A DNA stretch of 64,000 bases from JBKBIP01 sp046297495 (GTDB taxonomy: Bacteria; Planctomycetota; Planctomycetia; Gemmatales; Gemmataceae), in NCBI GenBank assembly GCA_046297495.1, contig JBKBIP010000009.1, positions 108,435-172,434 of the forward strand, read 5' to 3'. The notes beneath the pieces are model-generated. The model worked only from the letters and a program-made list of their open reading frames with translations, was not told where the DNA came from and searched no databases. Within the stretch, counting starts at the first letter, position 1. Every line of letters begins with the position of its first letter. A program made the position numbers and the translations under genes. This document shows, one piece after another, positions 8,283 to 17,618 of this stretch.

Positions 8283-8681
8283 TCACCACAAGCCGCGTAT
8301 CAGGCTGTACAGCAACACGCATAAAACGATCAGGGTGACAACCACGTATGCGCGATCCCGTTGGAGACCAAACGCGACCACTGAGAAAGCGACTCGGCTC
8401 ACGGGGGTGGCAATGAGCAACACCACGCCGAGCATGATGAGGGCGCGACTATCCCCTGCCCCCGCCTGCCTGAGCAGGGGCCCAAAGCCGTCCAACTCGG
8501 CTCGCCGCTCGTCAAAGTGTTCGTACTTCCCCTCTATCGGTATCGTGCCGTATTGCACCACGTACAAAATTCCACCGATCAAAGTCACAATCGCCGCTAG
8601 CACCACGCCGGCACGCAGCAGATTACCGACAATCTGCTCGACTTGCTGATCGGTCCAGCCGGCTTTCGGGGTATCACTCAT
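8283..8681 (-). CDS. DUF1634 membrane protein
   Basis: 132 residues with three predicted membrane helices (about 22-45, 80-98 and 108-130). The loop between the first two holds the family-typical charged segment YEHFDERRAELDGF. DUF1634 proteins are almost always encoded beside a TauE/SafE permease, as here. The stop of the upstream TauE gene lies one base before this start codon, so the two are co-translated. The role, presumably as an accessory subunit of the exporter, is inferred from this linkage only. Confidence 0.85.
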   Translation of the reverse strand: MSDTPKAGWTDQQVEQIVGNLLRAGVVLAAIVTLIGGILYVVQYGTIPIEGKYEHFDERRAELDGFGPLLRQAGAGDSRALIMLGVVLLIATPVSRVAFSVVAFGLQRDRAYVVVTLIVLCVLLYSLIRGLW

Positions 8682-8682
8682 G

Positions 8683-9528
8683 TCAAAAGCCTCCCTGGAC
8701 CAATCCCAGGCCGCGGACGATCATTTGCACGGCCAGCAACACGATGATGACGCTGAACACCAGGCGCAGCTTGCCGACGTTGACCTGAACCAGCACTCGC
8801 GTCCCCAGCAAGGAGCCGATCAGCACACCTAGCATCACCGGCATGACCAGCCCCGGCACGATGTAGCCCCGGTGCAGGTAAATACCCGCGCTGGCCGCCG
8901 CCGTCACGCCGATCATGAAATTGCTGGTGGTAGTGGACGCCTTGAACGGCATCTTCATGGCATGGTCCAGGGCAAGCACTTTGAGCGCGCCCGATCCGAT
9001 GCCGAGCAAGCCGGACAAAGCTCCCGCCAGAAACATCAAACCGAAGCCCGCCGGCACATGCCGCACGTGATACGGTCGCGGCCCCGTTGGCGTTGGCAAG
9101 CTAGAATCCATGCGCAGCATCTGAGCCAGGCGGTCGGGGGAAGCCGCTTCGGTTTCCGGCGGGCGTGGGCGGTAGGAGAGATAAGCCGAATAAAGCAATA
9201 CCAACCCGAAGACAATCGCAATGATGTTCGGCTGCAACCACGCCACCAGCATGGCCCCGCCCAAGGCGCCGATGGTCGTGGCGATCTCCAAAAACATGCC
9301 GACACGCAAATTGCTAAATCCTTCCTTGACGTATGCCGAGGCCGCCCCGGAAGACGTGGCAATGACGGAAATCAGGGATGTACCAATGGCATAGCGTAGA
9401 TCGACGCCGAACGCCAAGGTCAAGAGCGGCACGATGACGACGCCGCCTCCCAACCCCGTCAATGCCCCCAAGAAGCCGGCCAACAGCGCTCCCAGTCCCA
9501 GCAACGCCGTGAATTCCCAGGTCAACAT
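8683..9528 (-). CDS. TauE/SafE-family sulfite/organosulfur exporter
   Basis: 281 residues from the ATG at 9526-9528 (MLTWEF), which is preceded by GAGGGG. A GTG at 9564 would add 12 residues and cannot be excluded. It has about eight membrane helices in two homologous halves. Each half has the family Gly-rich motif: GALTGLGGGVVIVP near the N-terminus and GALSGLLGIGSGALKV near the middle. Members export sulfite, sulfoacetate or related anions, but the substrate here is unknown. It is paired with DUF1634 downstream. Confidence 0.88.
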   Translation of the reverse strand: MLTWEFTALLGLGALLAGFLGALTGLGGGVVIVPLLTLAFGVDLRYAIGTSLISVIATSSGAASAYVKEGFSNLRVGMFLEIATTIGALGGAMLVAWLQPNIIAIVFGLVLLYSAYLSYRPRPPETEAASPDRLAQMLRMDSSLPTPTGPRPYHVRHVPAGFGLMFLAGALSGLLGIGSGALKVLALDHAMKMPFKASTTTSNFMIGVTAAASAGIYLHRGYIVPGLVMPVMLGVLIGSLLGTRVLVQVNVGKLRLVFSVIIVLLAVQMIVRGLGLVQGGF

Positions 9529-9830
9529 GCCATCGCCCCTCGCCACCAAAGCGGCCCCCATCACCTATGACACAACCTATGACGCACTCGCACTCTGTCA
9601 ATGGCAAGCCCGGACCAGGCGACACAGCCCCAAAAACTTGCCACGATCCGCACAGGTTGCCAGAAAACGGCGGCGGAGCACGGCGTGAGAGGAAGTTTTT
9701 CTTGGGGAACGACGAGTGATCCTGCTAACCTGGAAAGCACGTCAACTCAGCAACGTCAAGTAAGCAGGCGGCGTTCTTTTCCGCATTCACGGCTTATCCT
9801 GGCGTTACGGAACATCTCGGAGAAGCATCC
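9529..9830. other. Divergent intergenic region
   Basis: About 300 bases between the minus-strand TauE gene and the plus-strand FG-GAP gene. I see no gene or strong hairpin. GGAGAA at about 9819-9824 is the ribosome binding site of the gene starting at 9831. Promoters for both directions are expected here but I cannot place them. Confidence 0.35.
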
Positions 9831-12359
9831 ATGCGTTCAATCCTCGCACGGCTCTTAGGCCGGTGGCGCCGCAGTCATGCCGCGCGCCGAACCTATCGCC
9901 CGCAAGTGGCGCTCTTGGAAAATCGCCTGCTCCCGGCTGGCGTCCTGGAGGTGGAGCCGAACAACTCCCCGGCCACCGCGCAAGCATTGTCGATCCCCAG
10001 TCAAGATGTAACCACCGCCGTCGCGGACGATTGGCTGCAACTGAACGGCAGCATCGCCACCAACACGGACCAGGATTATTACCGATTCTCCCTGAGCCAG
10101 CGTTCCGGCGTCTTCCTGATCGTCAACGCTCGTCAACAGGGATTGAGCAGCTTGGACAGTATGTTGACTGTGTTGGATGCCACGGGCCAGACAGTGCTTG
10201 GCCAGAATGATGATGGCTATGATTTCATCACTGGCTACCCCGCCCCCAAATCGTGGGCTGGTTGGGGGACGGCCAAGGATTCATCCTTATACCTCGACCT
10301 GTCCGCCGGAGAGTACCTGGTACGGGTCAGCGGCGTCAACGGCACGACGGGGGACTACCGCTTGAAACTCCTGGCCGACTCCACCTACACCAATTCCGTG
10401 CCCGTGTTCCATAGCTACCCTCAAGCATCAGCTACCGTTTATCTCGACTTCGATGGTCACACCGGCAATGACGCTTGGGGAAGTTACACGGTCTCCGCTT
10501 ACGACTTCAACGGCAATCCTCACGAATACACTCCGGCGGAGCGTCTGGCGATTCACAACATCTGGCGCACGGTGGCCGACGATTTCAGTCCCTTCGCCAT
10601 CAATGTCACCACTCATTACACCGGCCCCTTCGACGACCGCGTCGGCTTTCGCGTGGTCGTGACGAATGATAATGGTTCAGCAGTTGGTTTCAAGGGAGTG
10701 TACGGCGTCGCTTACCCGGACAGCTTTTCCAAGCGCGGCTCCTGGGACCAGGTCGCGTTCGTGTTCGCGCGCAACTTCCCCACCTTTGGCGATGCGGTGA
10801 GCGGCCGAATCGTCGCCCAAGCCATCGAGATTGGCAACACCGCCTCGCACGAATTTGGCCATGCCCTGGGACTGGAACATTATGGGGGAACTAACGGCCA
10901 GCCGGGGGCCATCATGCACACGCCGGACACCGGTTTGAACCGGGAGACCTGGAGTGTGGGATACACGCATTCGGGGGAGCCGCCAGTCGTTTATCAGGAT
11001 GACATGGCCATTATCGCTAATAGCACCAATGGTTTCGGCTACCGGCCCCGGCAGTACGGTCACTCGCTGGCGACAGCCACGGTGCTAACGCCGATAGGCA
11101 ATGGTTACCAAGCGGCGGGTGTCATCACCCGTCCCCAAGGTCCCGGTGATTTCTTCCGCGTCAGCTTGGGCGGACAGACGACCATCACGGTTCATGTCTC
11201 AGAGCTATTTGGCAATCTGGATGCCGTATTGAAAGTGTACGATGGCAACGGAACGCTAATCGGCACCAACGCGCCCGCGCCCTCGCTGGGAGCGTCGCTG
11301 ATGATGGAATTGATGGCGGGGAACTATGTGGTGGAAGTAGCCAGCTCCGGGGCGCCAGGCTCAGCGGGGCAATACCGTTTACACATTCACGCCTCGGAGT
11401 TACCCGCGCCGGCTTCTGATCCTGTCGCAACCCCAGTACGCCGCACATTCTACGCCACCGGAGCGGATGCGGGAGGGGGGCCGCACGTCAAAGTCTTCGA
11501 TGCCGAGACCGGAAAGTTGCATCTTCAATTCTTCGCCTACGCGCCGCACTTCACGGGGGGAGTCCGGGTAGCCGTCGGCGATGTTAACAACGACGGCTGG
11601 GATGACATCATCACCGTTCCCGGCCCCGGCGGTGGGCCGCACGTCCGCGTCTTCAGCGGTAAGGACGGCAGCCAAATCGCGAACTTCATGGCTTATGCGC
11701 CCACGTTCGCCGGGGGACTGTTCGTGGCGGTGGGAGATGTCAACGGTGACGGATACGCCGACATTATCACCGGACCCGATGCCGGCGGCGGGCCGCATGT
11801 GAAAGTCTTTAGCGGCAAAGACGGCACGTTGTTGATGAACTTTTTCGCTTATCATCCCACCTTTACCGGCGGCGTCCGAGTGGCGGCGGGGGATCTAGAC
11901 GGCGACGGCAAGGCCGACATCATCACCGGCGCCGGTCCCGGCGGCGGGCCGCATGTGCTGGCGTTTCGGGCGCTGGATCGCGTCGTCCTGCACAGCTTCA
12001 TGGCTTATTCCCCCTCGTTCACCGGCGGGGTGTACGTGGCCGCTGGGGATGTCAACGGAGACACACGGGCCGACATCGTCACCGGAGCGGGTTTTGGCGG
12101 CAGCGCTCATGTCAAAGTGGTGGACGGCGTCACCCAACAAGTTATGCACAATTTCTTGGCGGACTCGAGCGCGGACTACGTCAACGGCGTGCGCGTGGCA
12201 GTCATCACGCGGGCCAACACGAATCGTGCTGACTTACTCATTGGTTATGGTCCTCACCAAGCACCCAAATTGCGTATTTTCGATTCCTTGACGTTGCAAG
12301 TGCTGGATGATTTCTTTGCCTATGATACCTCATTCCGTGGCGGTGTCTTTGTTGGTTGA
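9831..12359 (+). CDS. Secreted metalloprotease-like protein with FG-GAP repeats and planctomycete LExRxLPA N-terminal motif
   Basis: 842 residues. The basic N-terminus ends in VALLENRLLPAG (about 27-38), a motif shared by many large planctomycete surface proteins. A pre-peptidase-like domain follows (EPNNSPATAQ at about 42, D.DYYRFSL, SLYLDLSAGEYLVRVSG), which usually binds carbohydrate or protects peptidases. The middle has a zinc-protease signature HEFGHALGLEH (HExxHxxGxxH) with a downstream Met-containing stretch, as in metzincins. A second pre-peptidase-like domain follows. From about 540 to the end come at least five FG-GAP-type propeller blades with repeating AGPGGGPHVKVF and GDVNGDGxADI calcium-binding loops. 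It is probably extracellular. Confidence 0.85.
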   Translation: MRSILARLLGRWRRSHAARRTYRPQVALLENRLLPAGVLEVEPNNSPATAQALSIPSQDVTTAVADDWLQLNGSIATNTDQDYYRFSLSQRSGVFLIVNARQQGLSSLDSMLTVLDATGQTVLGQNDDGYDFITGYPAPKSWAGWGTAKDSSLYLDLSAGEYLVRVSGVNGTTGDYRLKLLADSTYTNSVPVFHSYPQASATVYLDFDGHTGNDAWGSYTVSAYDFNGNPHEYTPAERLAIHNIWRTVADDFSPFAINVTTHYTGPFDDRVGFRVVVTNDNGSAVGFKGVYGVAYPDSFSKRGSWDQVAFVFARNFPTFGDAVSGRIVAQAIEIGNTASHEFGHALGLEHYGGTNGQPGAIMHTPDTGLNRETWSVGYTHSGEPPVVYQDDMAIIANSTNGFGYRPRQYGHSLATATVLTPIGNGYQAAGVITRPQGPGDFFRVSLGGQTTITVHVSELFGNLDAVLKVYDGNGTLIGTNAPAPSLGASLMMELMAGNYVVEVASSGAPGSAGQYRLHIHASELPAPASDPVATPVRRTFYATGADAGGGPHVKVFDAETGKLHLQFFAYAPHFTGGVRVAVGDVNNDGWDDIITVPGPGGGPHVRVFSGKDGSQIANFMAYAPTFAGGLFVAVGDVNGDGYADIITGPDAGGGPHVKVFSGKDGTLLMNFFAYHPTFTGGVRVAAGDLDGDGKADIITGAGPGGGPHVLAFRALDRVVLHSFMAYSPSFTGGVYVAAGDVNGDTRADIVTGAGFGGSAHVKVVDGVTQQVMHNFLADSSADYVNGVRVAVITRANTNRADLLIGYGPHQAPKLRIFDSLTLQVLDDFFAYDTSFRGGVFVG

Positions 12360-12632
12360 TCCTCACATGAAAATGGGAAGAGCAGTAGCGCTGATCAAAC
12401 GAGTCAAGGAAGAAGCAAACAAGAAAGAGCCGCAAAGTGCATTGCTCTGAGAAGTGCTTGCCACTTCTACTCCTGTCAGAATCCGCCATTCTTGTGATGG
12501 TTTGTGCTTGATGTACCGATAAATCAAGGTGTGTGGGTTTTTCGGCTCACAACTATTTTCGGGATGGTTCTGCACGGATCGGATCGGCAGGCGTGGCTTG
12601 GCACGCCTGCGGCAGCTAGACAGGAGTTTCTC
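12360..12632. other. Intergenic region with two hairpins
   Basis: Between the FG-GAP gene and the BBP7 gene. One hairpin has arms at 12450-12456 and 12462-12468 (AGAAGTG/CACTTCT) but no T run. A second has arms GCAGGCGTG (12587-12595) and CACGCCTGC (12602-12610) and lies just upstream of the ribosome binding site of the next gene, in its probable leader. The open frame from 12504 runs through this region but does not look like protein. Confidence 0.45.
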
Positions 12633-14114
12633 ATGCGAAACGGAATTCTGCGTGGCTTGGCCCCCTGGCTGAAAAGCGCCGGCTGGGTTCTGGCGCTCCT
12701 AGTGCTGCCGTCCATTACTTGGGCTCAGTCGCTGGACCTCACCCAAGCCGAACCTACCGTGCCCAGTCCTTCCACAGCTGGAGCGGGACCACGTCCGCCG
12801 GGACCCACGACTCCGCCACCGATGGCTCCTGGTTATGATCCCAACGCCGTTCCCGAAGTGGTCATGGAAGGCTGTGACTATTTCCGCGACAATAGCTTCG
12901 CGCCGCGCTTGGCCTCTTCCCCTTTGCGCAATGGCTTCGGCCCCTTCGTTACCTTGCCGGAAGATTTGTACGACAATGCCGCCTGTCCAGCAGGCGAGTA
13001 TCCAGTTGCCACTGGTCCTTGGGTGTGGGGACGAGTGGAGTATCTATACTGGGCATTAAGCCGGCCGCGTTTCGAGGCCCCCGCCCCCATCACCAGTACT
13101 CGGGACAATCAGTTTGGGTTGCTCGATCAGCCGGAAACCACGATTTTGTATAACGGCATTCCGGACGGCTCCACACAGCACAACGGCGGACGATTTAGTG
13201 CCGGCGTTTGGCTGTCCCCCAATTTCCTTGGCCTGGAAGCTAGTTATTTCATCCTGGAACAGGTGTCTAGTATGGGACACTTTGGTTCCGATGCTGCCGG
13301 ATCGCCTATTATCGCGCGTCCGGTGATCAACGCTTTGACCGGGCGGGAATCCGCGCTGTCCGTTTCCTTTCCTGGTCAGTTTTCCGGCAATATCTTGGCG
13401 GATGCCAAGGTGGATATGTGGGGGGCGGACGCCAACGTCATCTTCAACCCCTTCCCCGGCAGCGTGGCCAACATCGGTTTCCTGGTCGGCGTGCGCTATC
13501 TCAAATTACGCGATGAGTTGTCGTATGTACAGCATACCAATGTGCTGGGCGCGGGTTTGGCCGCCTTTCAAGGATTTCCCATCGGTCCTCCATCCCAACT
13601 GCGGATCGCCGATTATTTCATGACAGAAAATCGCTTTGAAGGGGTGCAAGGTGGGCTGCGGTTAGGGCATGAGTGGCAACGTCTATACTTCTATACGACG
13701 GGAAAGCTGGCTTACGGTCGGACGCGCCAACGCCTGGAAATCAACGGCAACACCACCTTTTTCGATCCCGACCAACCTTTGATTGCACCAGTCACCACAT
13801 CCGGTGGTTTACTGGCTCTGAATTCCAATATCGGCCAATTCACGCGTGACGTGAATTCGATCATGGGGGAATTGACGGTGACACTCGGTTATCGTCTGAG
13901 CCGTGGTTTCTCGGTCTATGGGGGTTACAACTTCATGTATTGGACCAAAGTGATGCGTGCCTCGGACCAAATCGACCGCGTCATCGACCCGCGCCAACTA
14001 CCCAGCAGTTTACAGTTTGACGCGACCGCCACTGCCACTCAACCGACTCCCCCCTTTGTGAACACGGACGTCTGGTTGCAGGGTATCTTCGCCGGCGCGG
14101 AGCTGCGCTATTAA
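12633..14114 (+). CDS. BBP7-family outer-membrane beta-barrel protein
   Basis: 493 residues from the ATG at 12633, preceded by CAGGAG. The frame is open upstream to 12504, but only from 12633 does it begin with a clear signal peptide (MRNGILRG..., hydrophobic core, SITWAQ cleavage region). After a Pro-rich linker, the remaining 380 residues alternate aromatic and small residues as expected of a barrel. Examples are WGRVEYLYWALSRPR, RFSAGVWLSPNFLGLEASYF, NIGFLVGVRYLKL, FEGVQGGLRLGHEW and GFSVYGGYNFMYWTKV, ending GIFAGAELRY. This pattern is diagnostic of the planctomycete BBP7 (DUF1551) family, predicted outer-membrane proteins of unknown substrate. Confidence 0.88.
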   Translation: MRNGILRGLAPWLKSAGWVLALLVLPSITWAQSLDLTQAEPTVPSPSTAGAGPRPPGPTTPPPMAPGYDPNAVPEVVMEGCDYFRDNSFAPRLASSPLRNGFGPFVTLPEDLYDNAACPAGEYPVATGPWVWGRVEYLYWALSRPRFEAPAPITSTRDNQFGLLDQPETTILYNGIPDGSTQHNGGRFSAGVWLSPNFLGLEASYFILEQVSSMGHFGSDAAGSPIIARPVINALTGRESALSVSFPGQFSGNILADAKVDMWGADANVIFNPFPGSVANIGFLVGVRYLKLRDELSYVQHTNVLGAGLAAFQGFPIGPPSQLRIADYFMTENRFEGVQGGLRLGHEWQRLYFYTTGKLAYGRTRQRLEINGNTTFFDPDQPLIAPVTTSGGLLALNSNIGQFTRDVNSIMGELTVTLGYRLSRGFSVYGGYNFMYWTKVMRASDQIDRVIDPRQLPSSLQFDATATATQPTPPFVNTDVWLQGIFAGAELRY

Positions 14115-14132
14115 TATCTTAATCTGGCAAGG

Positions 14133-14572
14133 TTGGCCGTGGATCACGATCAGCGCTTCAAAACGCTGCTCCGGGCGTTCTTCGCCGATTTTATGCGGCT
14201 CTTTTTCGCCGACTGGGCGGAACGACTGGATCTGTCGGCTATCGATTGGCTCGACAAGGAAGTTTTCCCGATCCGCCCGAAGGGGAACGTCATTCTTTGG
14301 ACTTGGTGGCCCAAGTCGGCGTCCAAGACTAGGACAGACCGTTGTCCCAATCTCTGGTCTTGGTTCACATTGAGATCGAAGCCCCTAATCGCACCACGTC
14401 ATTTTTTCGGCGCCGAGTTTCGCCGAGAACTCGACGGTTGCCGCGCGCTGGAATTGGTATCGCGGAATCGTCAAGACTTGCTTGCTTTCCACCTTCTGTT
14501 TTCTTCCCTGCCGCTGTCTTTTCTTTTGCGCCTGTTCTCGTTATCAAAGCACTGATTCGTTACTACCCTTGA
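14133..14572 (+). pseudogene. Frameshifted Rpn-family (PD-(D/E)XK transposase-like) nuclease remnant
   Basis: The frame at 14133 encodes VDHDQRFKTLLRAFFADFMR...ADWAERLDL...WLDKEVF, the N-terminal signature of Rpn/DUF4351-type recombination-promoting nucleases. Around 14290 this frame becomes nonsense. The family continues in the next frame, SLDLVAQVGVQD, then a stop, then LVLVHIEIEAPNRTTS, which is the catalytic region of the family. The reading is thus broken by at least one frameshift and one stop codon, and the C-terminal 200 or so residues are missing. It is a decayed mobile or accessory gene immediately upstream of the STAND NTPase gene. Confidence 0.7.
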
Positions 14573-14599
14573 TTCATCATCCGTGACTGGAAAATACCC

Positions 14600-16714
14600 A
14601 TGCCGCGACCGTTGTGTTTGCGTCACTGTACCTCGGAACCGTATCGCTTCTTCGGGCGGCAAACGGAATTGCGCGTGCTGGAAGAGGCATTCGCGGGGGG
14701 GGAACCGAGCGTGACGGCGTTCATTGGGCCGGGGGGACAGGGAAAGACCGCCATCGTCCAGCACTGGCTCGAAGCCTTTCGTTCGGGACAACGGCAAGCC
14801 GACGGCGTCTTTTTGTGGAGCTTCTATCGTGGCAAGGATGCCGACTTATGCCTGCGCGAACTTCATGCCTACGCGGCGGGCCAAGAATCTATCTCTGATG
14901 TGTCAGCGACGTTCTGCGTGGACTATTTGCTGCCTCTCTTACGGCGGGAGCGCTGGGCGTTGATCTTCGATGGAGCCGAGGTGGTGCAATATGATGGCGG
15001 CGACTGGTTTGGCCGATTCGTCCATCCCGAGTTGGGCCGGCTGATCGAGGAGCTAGCGTCGGAGCCGCTGCCGGGAGTCGTCGTCGTCACCAGCCGCTTT
15101 CCGCTTGCCGGGCTGGAGCACCGCCGTCATGCCCGTGTCTTTGGCCTGGCTGGACTGGACGCGGACAGCGCGCGTGGCTTGTTGCGCAGCCTGGGCGTGC
15201 ATGGACCGGACGGCGAGCTGGATGCCGCTGCCGCAATGTGTGGCTTTCATGCCAAGGCGGTCGAGCTACTTGGCACGTATTTGGCGCGATTTGCCGATAG
15301 CGCAGCGCATCAATACGTTACCTTGCCCGCCGCGCCGCCGTTGGCGGGGGGCAGCGACGAGGAAAACCGCGTGGCCCACGTTCTCGCTGCCTTTCAGACG
15401 GCATTGCCCGCCGAAACCCAGGACATCCTCGCCTTGGCGACAGCCTTCCGCGACCCGCCCACGGAAGATCGCTTAGTGCAATATCTGAACAGTGATCCGG
15501 TGCATGATTTGCTCCATGTGACGTGGGCACGCCCGTATGTCCCTTTCCGCGCCCAGCCGACCGCGTGGCTGGAACGGCAAATCCAGCAGCTCGTCGAATT
15601 ACGTTTGTTGGAACGGGTCGGGCAAGGCCAGGACGAAACACGGATCGACGCCCATCCCTTGGTGCGGCGTGGCTTCGAGCAGGTGCTGGGAATGTCAGGT
15701 AAGCGTCAAAGCGCCGGCGCGCGGGCGGGGTTCCTGCGCGGTCGGCCCGACCGCCGCCAGCCTGCCACGCTGGAAGAGGCCCGCGAGGAAGTCGAGATGT
15801 TTCACGCTTACTGTGACGCCGGTTGGTGGAACGAGGCTGACAGCGCTTACGTCGCCCTGGACAATCCCAAGCACCGCTTTCTGGCTCCTGCCTTTGAACG
15901 AGATTTGCTGGTCCGTTTCTTTCCCAACGGTGACTGGCGGCAGCCCCCCTTGTGGCCCGGCTTTGGCCGCTATCGCAGTTTGGCCATCTGCTGGGAGATG
16001 CTGGGGCAATTCGAGGAAGCACTGGCAGTTTATCGTCCTCAAGATGCCCCCTTGCGCGGCGATGCCTGGATCGCTCTGGGGCGCTTGCGACCGCTGCTGG
16101 ATCAACCACAAGCCTCCCACCCCTGGCAAACGCTGTGGGGGGCGTATCGTTGTCATGCCTTGTGCTTGGCCGGCCGCCTCGAGGAAGGGATCGCCCTGGC
16201 CCAAGGACTGGTGCCCGTGGACATTTACGAATGGGTGCATGTGTTCGAGTGCCTGCTGCGTGCTGGGAAGTTAGCCGCGCTGGATCTGCGTAGCGTCCTG
16301 TTCCGCCCACCCCATGCGACCGAACACCGCTGGTCCGAGTTGGCCCGTTCCCGGATGCAGGCTGATTTTCGGCGCATCACACAACCTGACCAGGTTTCCG
16401 ATTCGCATTCGTTCTGGGCGTCTCTCACGGATGCTTACGACCAGGGAGGCTTGCCGTTCGAGCGCGTCTTAACACGCTTGAGCCAAGCGCGTTGGCTACT
16501 GTCGCAATCATGTTTTCAGGATGCGGCGGAAATCAGTGCTGCGGCTTTGACCATTGCTCGCCGCTTTCACATGCCGATCTTGGCCGCCGACGCCCTGCGC
16601 CTGGCCGCCGACGCCGCGTGGCAGCAGGGCCAAAAGGAAGAATCGCGCGCGCTGGCCGTCGAAGCGGATCAGCTTCGGGAAACTATCGGCTTTCATGGCC
16701 CCTGGCGCCCGTGA
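14600..16714 (+). CDS. STAND-class P-loop NTPase with C-terminal helical repeats
   Basis: 704 residues. After only about 15 residues comes FFGRQTELRVLEEAF, the usual entry to an NB-ARC/NACHT-like module. Walker A is GPGGQGKT (43-50). The VFLWSFY segment at about 70-76 is typical of bacterial STAND proteins. A Walker-B-like strand ALIFDGAEVV (120-129) lacks the usual second acidic residue. A sensor-like arginine is in VVVTSRFP (R166). A winged-helix-like segment runs at about 290-370. The C-terminal 330 residues are helical and TPR-like (AICWEMLGQFEEALAVY, AHCLAGRLEEGIALAQG-type helices). No effector domain precedes the NTPase. STAND proteins act as regulators or as immune sensors; which applies here is open. 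Confidence 0.75.
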   Translation: MPRPLCLRHCTSEPYRFFGRQTELRVLEEAFAGGEPSVTAFIGPGGQGKTAIVQHWLEAFRSGQRQADGVFLWSFYRGKDADLCLRELHAYAAGQESISDVSATFCVDYLLPLLRRERWALIFDGAEVVQYDGGDWFGRFVHPELGRLIEELASEPLPGVVVVTSRFPLAGLEHRRHARVFGLAGLDADSARGLLRSLGVHGPDGELDAAAAMCGFHAKAVELLGTYLARFADSAAHQYVTLPAAPPLAGGSDEENRVAHVLAAFQTALPAETQDILALATAFRDPPTEDRLVQYLNSDPVHDLLHVTWARPYVPFRAQPTAWLERQIQQLVELRLLERVGQGQDETRIDAHPLVRRGFEQVLGMSGKRQSAGARAGFLRGRPDRRQPATLEEAREEVEMFHAYCDAGWWNEADSAYVALDNPKHRFLAPAFERDLLVRFFPNGDWRQPPLWPGFGRYRSLAICWEMLGQFEEALAVYRPQDAPLRGDAWIALGRLRPLLDQPQASHPWQTLWGAYRCHALCLAGRLEEGIALAQGLVPVDIYEWVHVFECLLRAGKLAALDLRSVLFRPPHATEHRWSELARSRMQADFRRITQPDQVSDSHSFWASLTDAYDQGGLPFERVLTRLSQARWLLSQSCFQDAAEISAAALTIARRFHMPILAADALRLAADAAWQQGQKEESRALAVEADQLRETIGFHGPWRP

Positions 16715-16893
16715 AAGCGCGTTCCACTTTGGTAAAGGCATCCTTCACGAAGTATTCGCAAACCATGACAAGCAGCCAAACAGCAGGGCCACGAATGTTT
16801 TGCTTGCAATTGTGCCAGTACGCGACGTATGATCCCAACATGCCAGGGATTCGATGCTTCTCACTCCTCATTACTTTGTTGGGAGAATGACAA

Positions 16894-17409
16894 ATGTTGC
16901 GGCAATGCGGTTTCGTGGGCGGGGTATTGACATGTCTATTCATCGTCAGTCAAGCCCCTGCTCAAGAGTTCAAGGAGTTTTCCTCGGCGGCCGGACGGTT
17001 CAAAGTGCAAATGCCTGGCGCTCCCAAGGAATCGTCCCTCGATGTGGCGGGCACCACCGCCAAGCTGTTCCTTGTCGAAGTCAATGACTCCGCCTATCTG
17101 GCGTCTTACGCGGACATGCCCATTCCCGCCAACGAAGGCGCGGAGCAAACCCAGATGCGTCTGGATGGGGCCGTGCAAGGCATGGTAACCAATGTCAACG
17201 GAAAGTTGACGAAGGAAACCAAGATCAAACTGGGCCAATATCCCGGTCGGGCGGTCGAAGCGGAGTTGCCCCAGGCCAATGGTTATCTCCGGGCACGGAT
17301 TTACATGGTGGATCGGCGGTTGTATCAGCTGGTAATCGCAGGAGATAAGCAAACGGTTTATTCCAAGGACGCCGAAAAATTCTTGGGATCGTTGGTCTTG
17401 ATTAAGTAA
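16894..17409 (+). CDS. Secreted protein of unknown function
   Basis: 171 residues. A signal peptide is clear (LTCLFIVSQAPAQ, cleavage near residue 24). The mature part starts EFKEFSSAAGRFKVQMPG and later has LGQYPGRAVEAELP, ARIYMVDRRLYQLVIAG and AEKFLGSLVLI. This pattern resembles the small PsbP/Mog1-like fold proteins that are frequent as lipoprotein-like or secreted proteins in planctomycetes. I do not recognise a specific family. GGGAGA lies upstream of the ATG. A strong hairpin at 17427-17453 follows the gene. Confidence 0.75.
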   Translation: MLRQCGFVGGVLTCLFIVSQAPAQEFKEFSSAAGRFKVQMPGAPKESSLDVAGTTAKLFLVEVNDSAYLASYADMPIPANEGAEQTQMRLDGAVQGMVTNVNGKLTKETKIKLGQYPGRAVEAELPQANGYLRARIYMVDRRLYQLVIAGDKQTVYSKDAEKFLGSLVLIK

Positions 17410-17426
17410 CTATCCGAAAAGGGGCT

Positions 17427-17453
17427 GTGGGGCACGTTAGAAACGTGCTCCAC
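17427..17453. terminator. Hairpin after the secreted-protein gene
   Basis: Arms GTGGGGCACGTT (17427-17438) and AACGTGCTCCAC (17442-17453) pair over 12 positions, one of them G-T, around a three-base loop. It begins 18 bases after the stop codon. There is only a short T-rich stretch behind it, so a terminator role is likely but not certain. Confidence 0.6.
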
Positions 17454-17618
17454 GGGTCTTTCCGAATCATTTCTCAGTAAACCAGAGTCTCTCTTTGGCC
17501 TGGGGCCAAAGCTCAATTCTTATCCCGAATTTATGTCGGTTTTTTATTGCAATCCCCAACAAACCGGGTTAGTCTCATACAATCAATTCTTTTTTCCGAA
17601 TTACCGTTTGGGGACATA

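Noticed and set aside
11450..12340. Repetitive DNA with GGCGGCGGGCCGCA-like units as a DNA-level tandem repeat
   Set aside because: The repetition follows the FG-GAP protein blades in frame and is explained by the coding sequence.
15318..16310. A 330-codon minus-strand open frame inside the STAND gene
   Set aside because: Arg/Pro/Ala-rich, low-complexity translation typical of antisense frames in GC-rich DNA.
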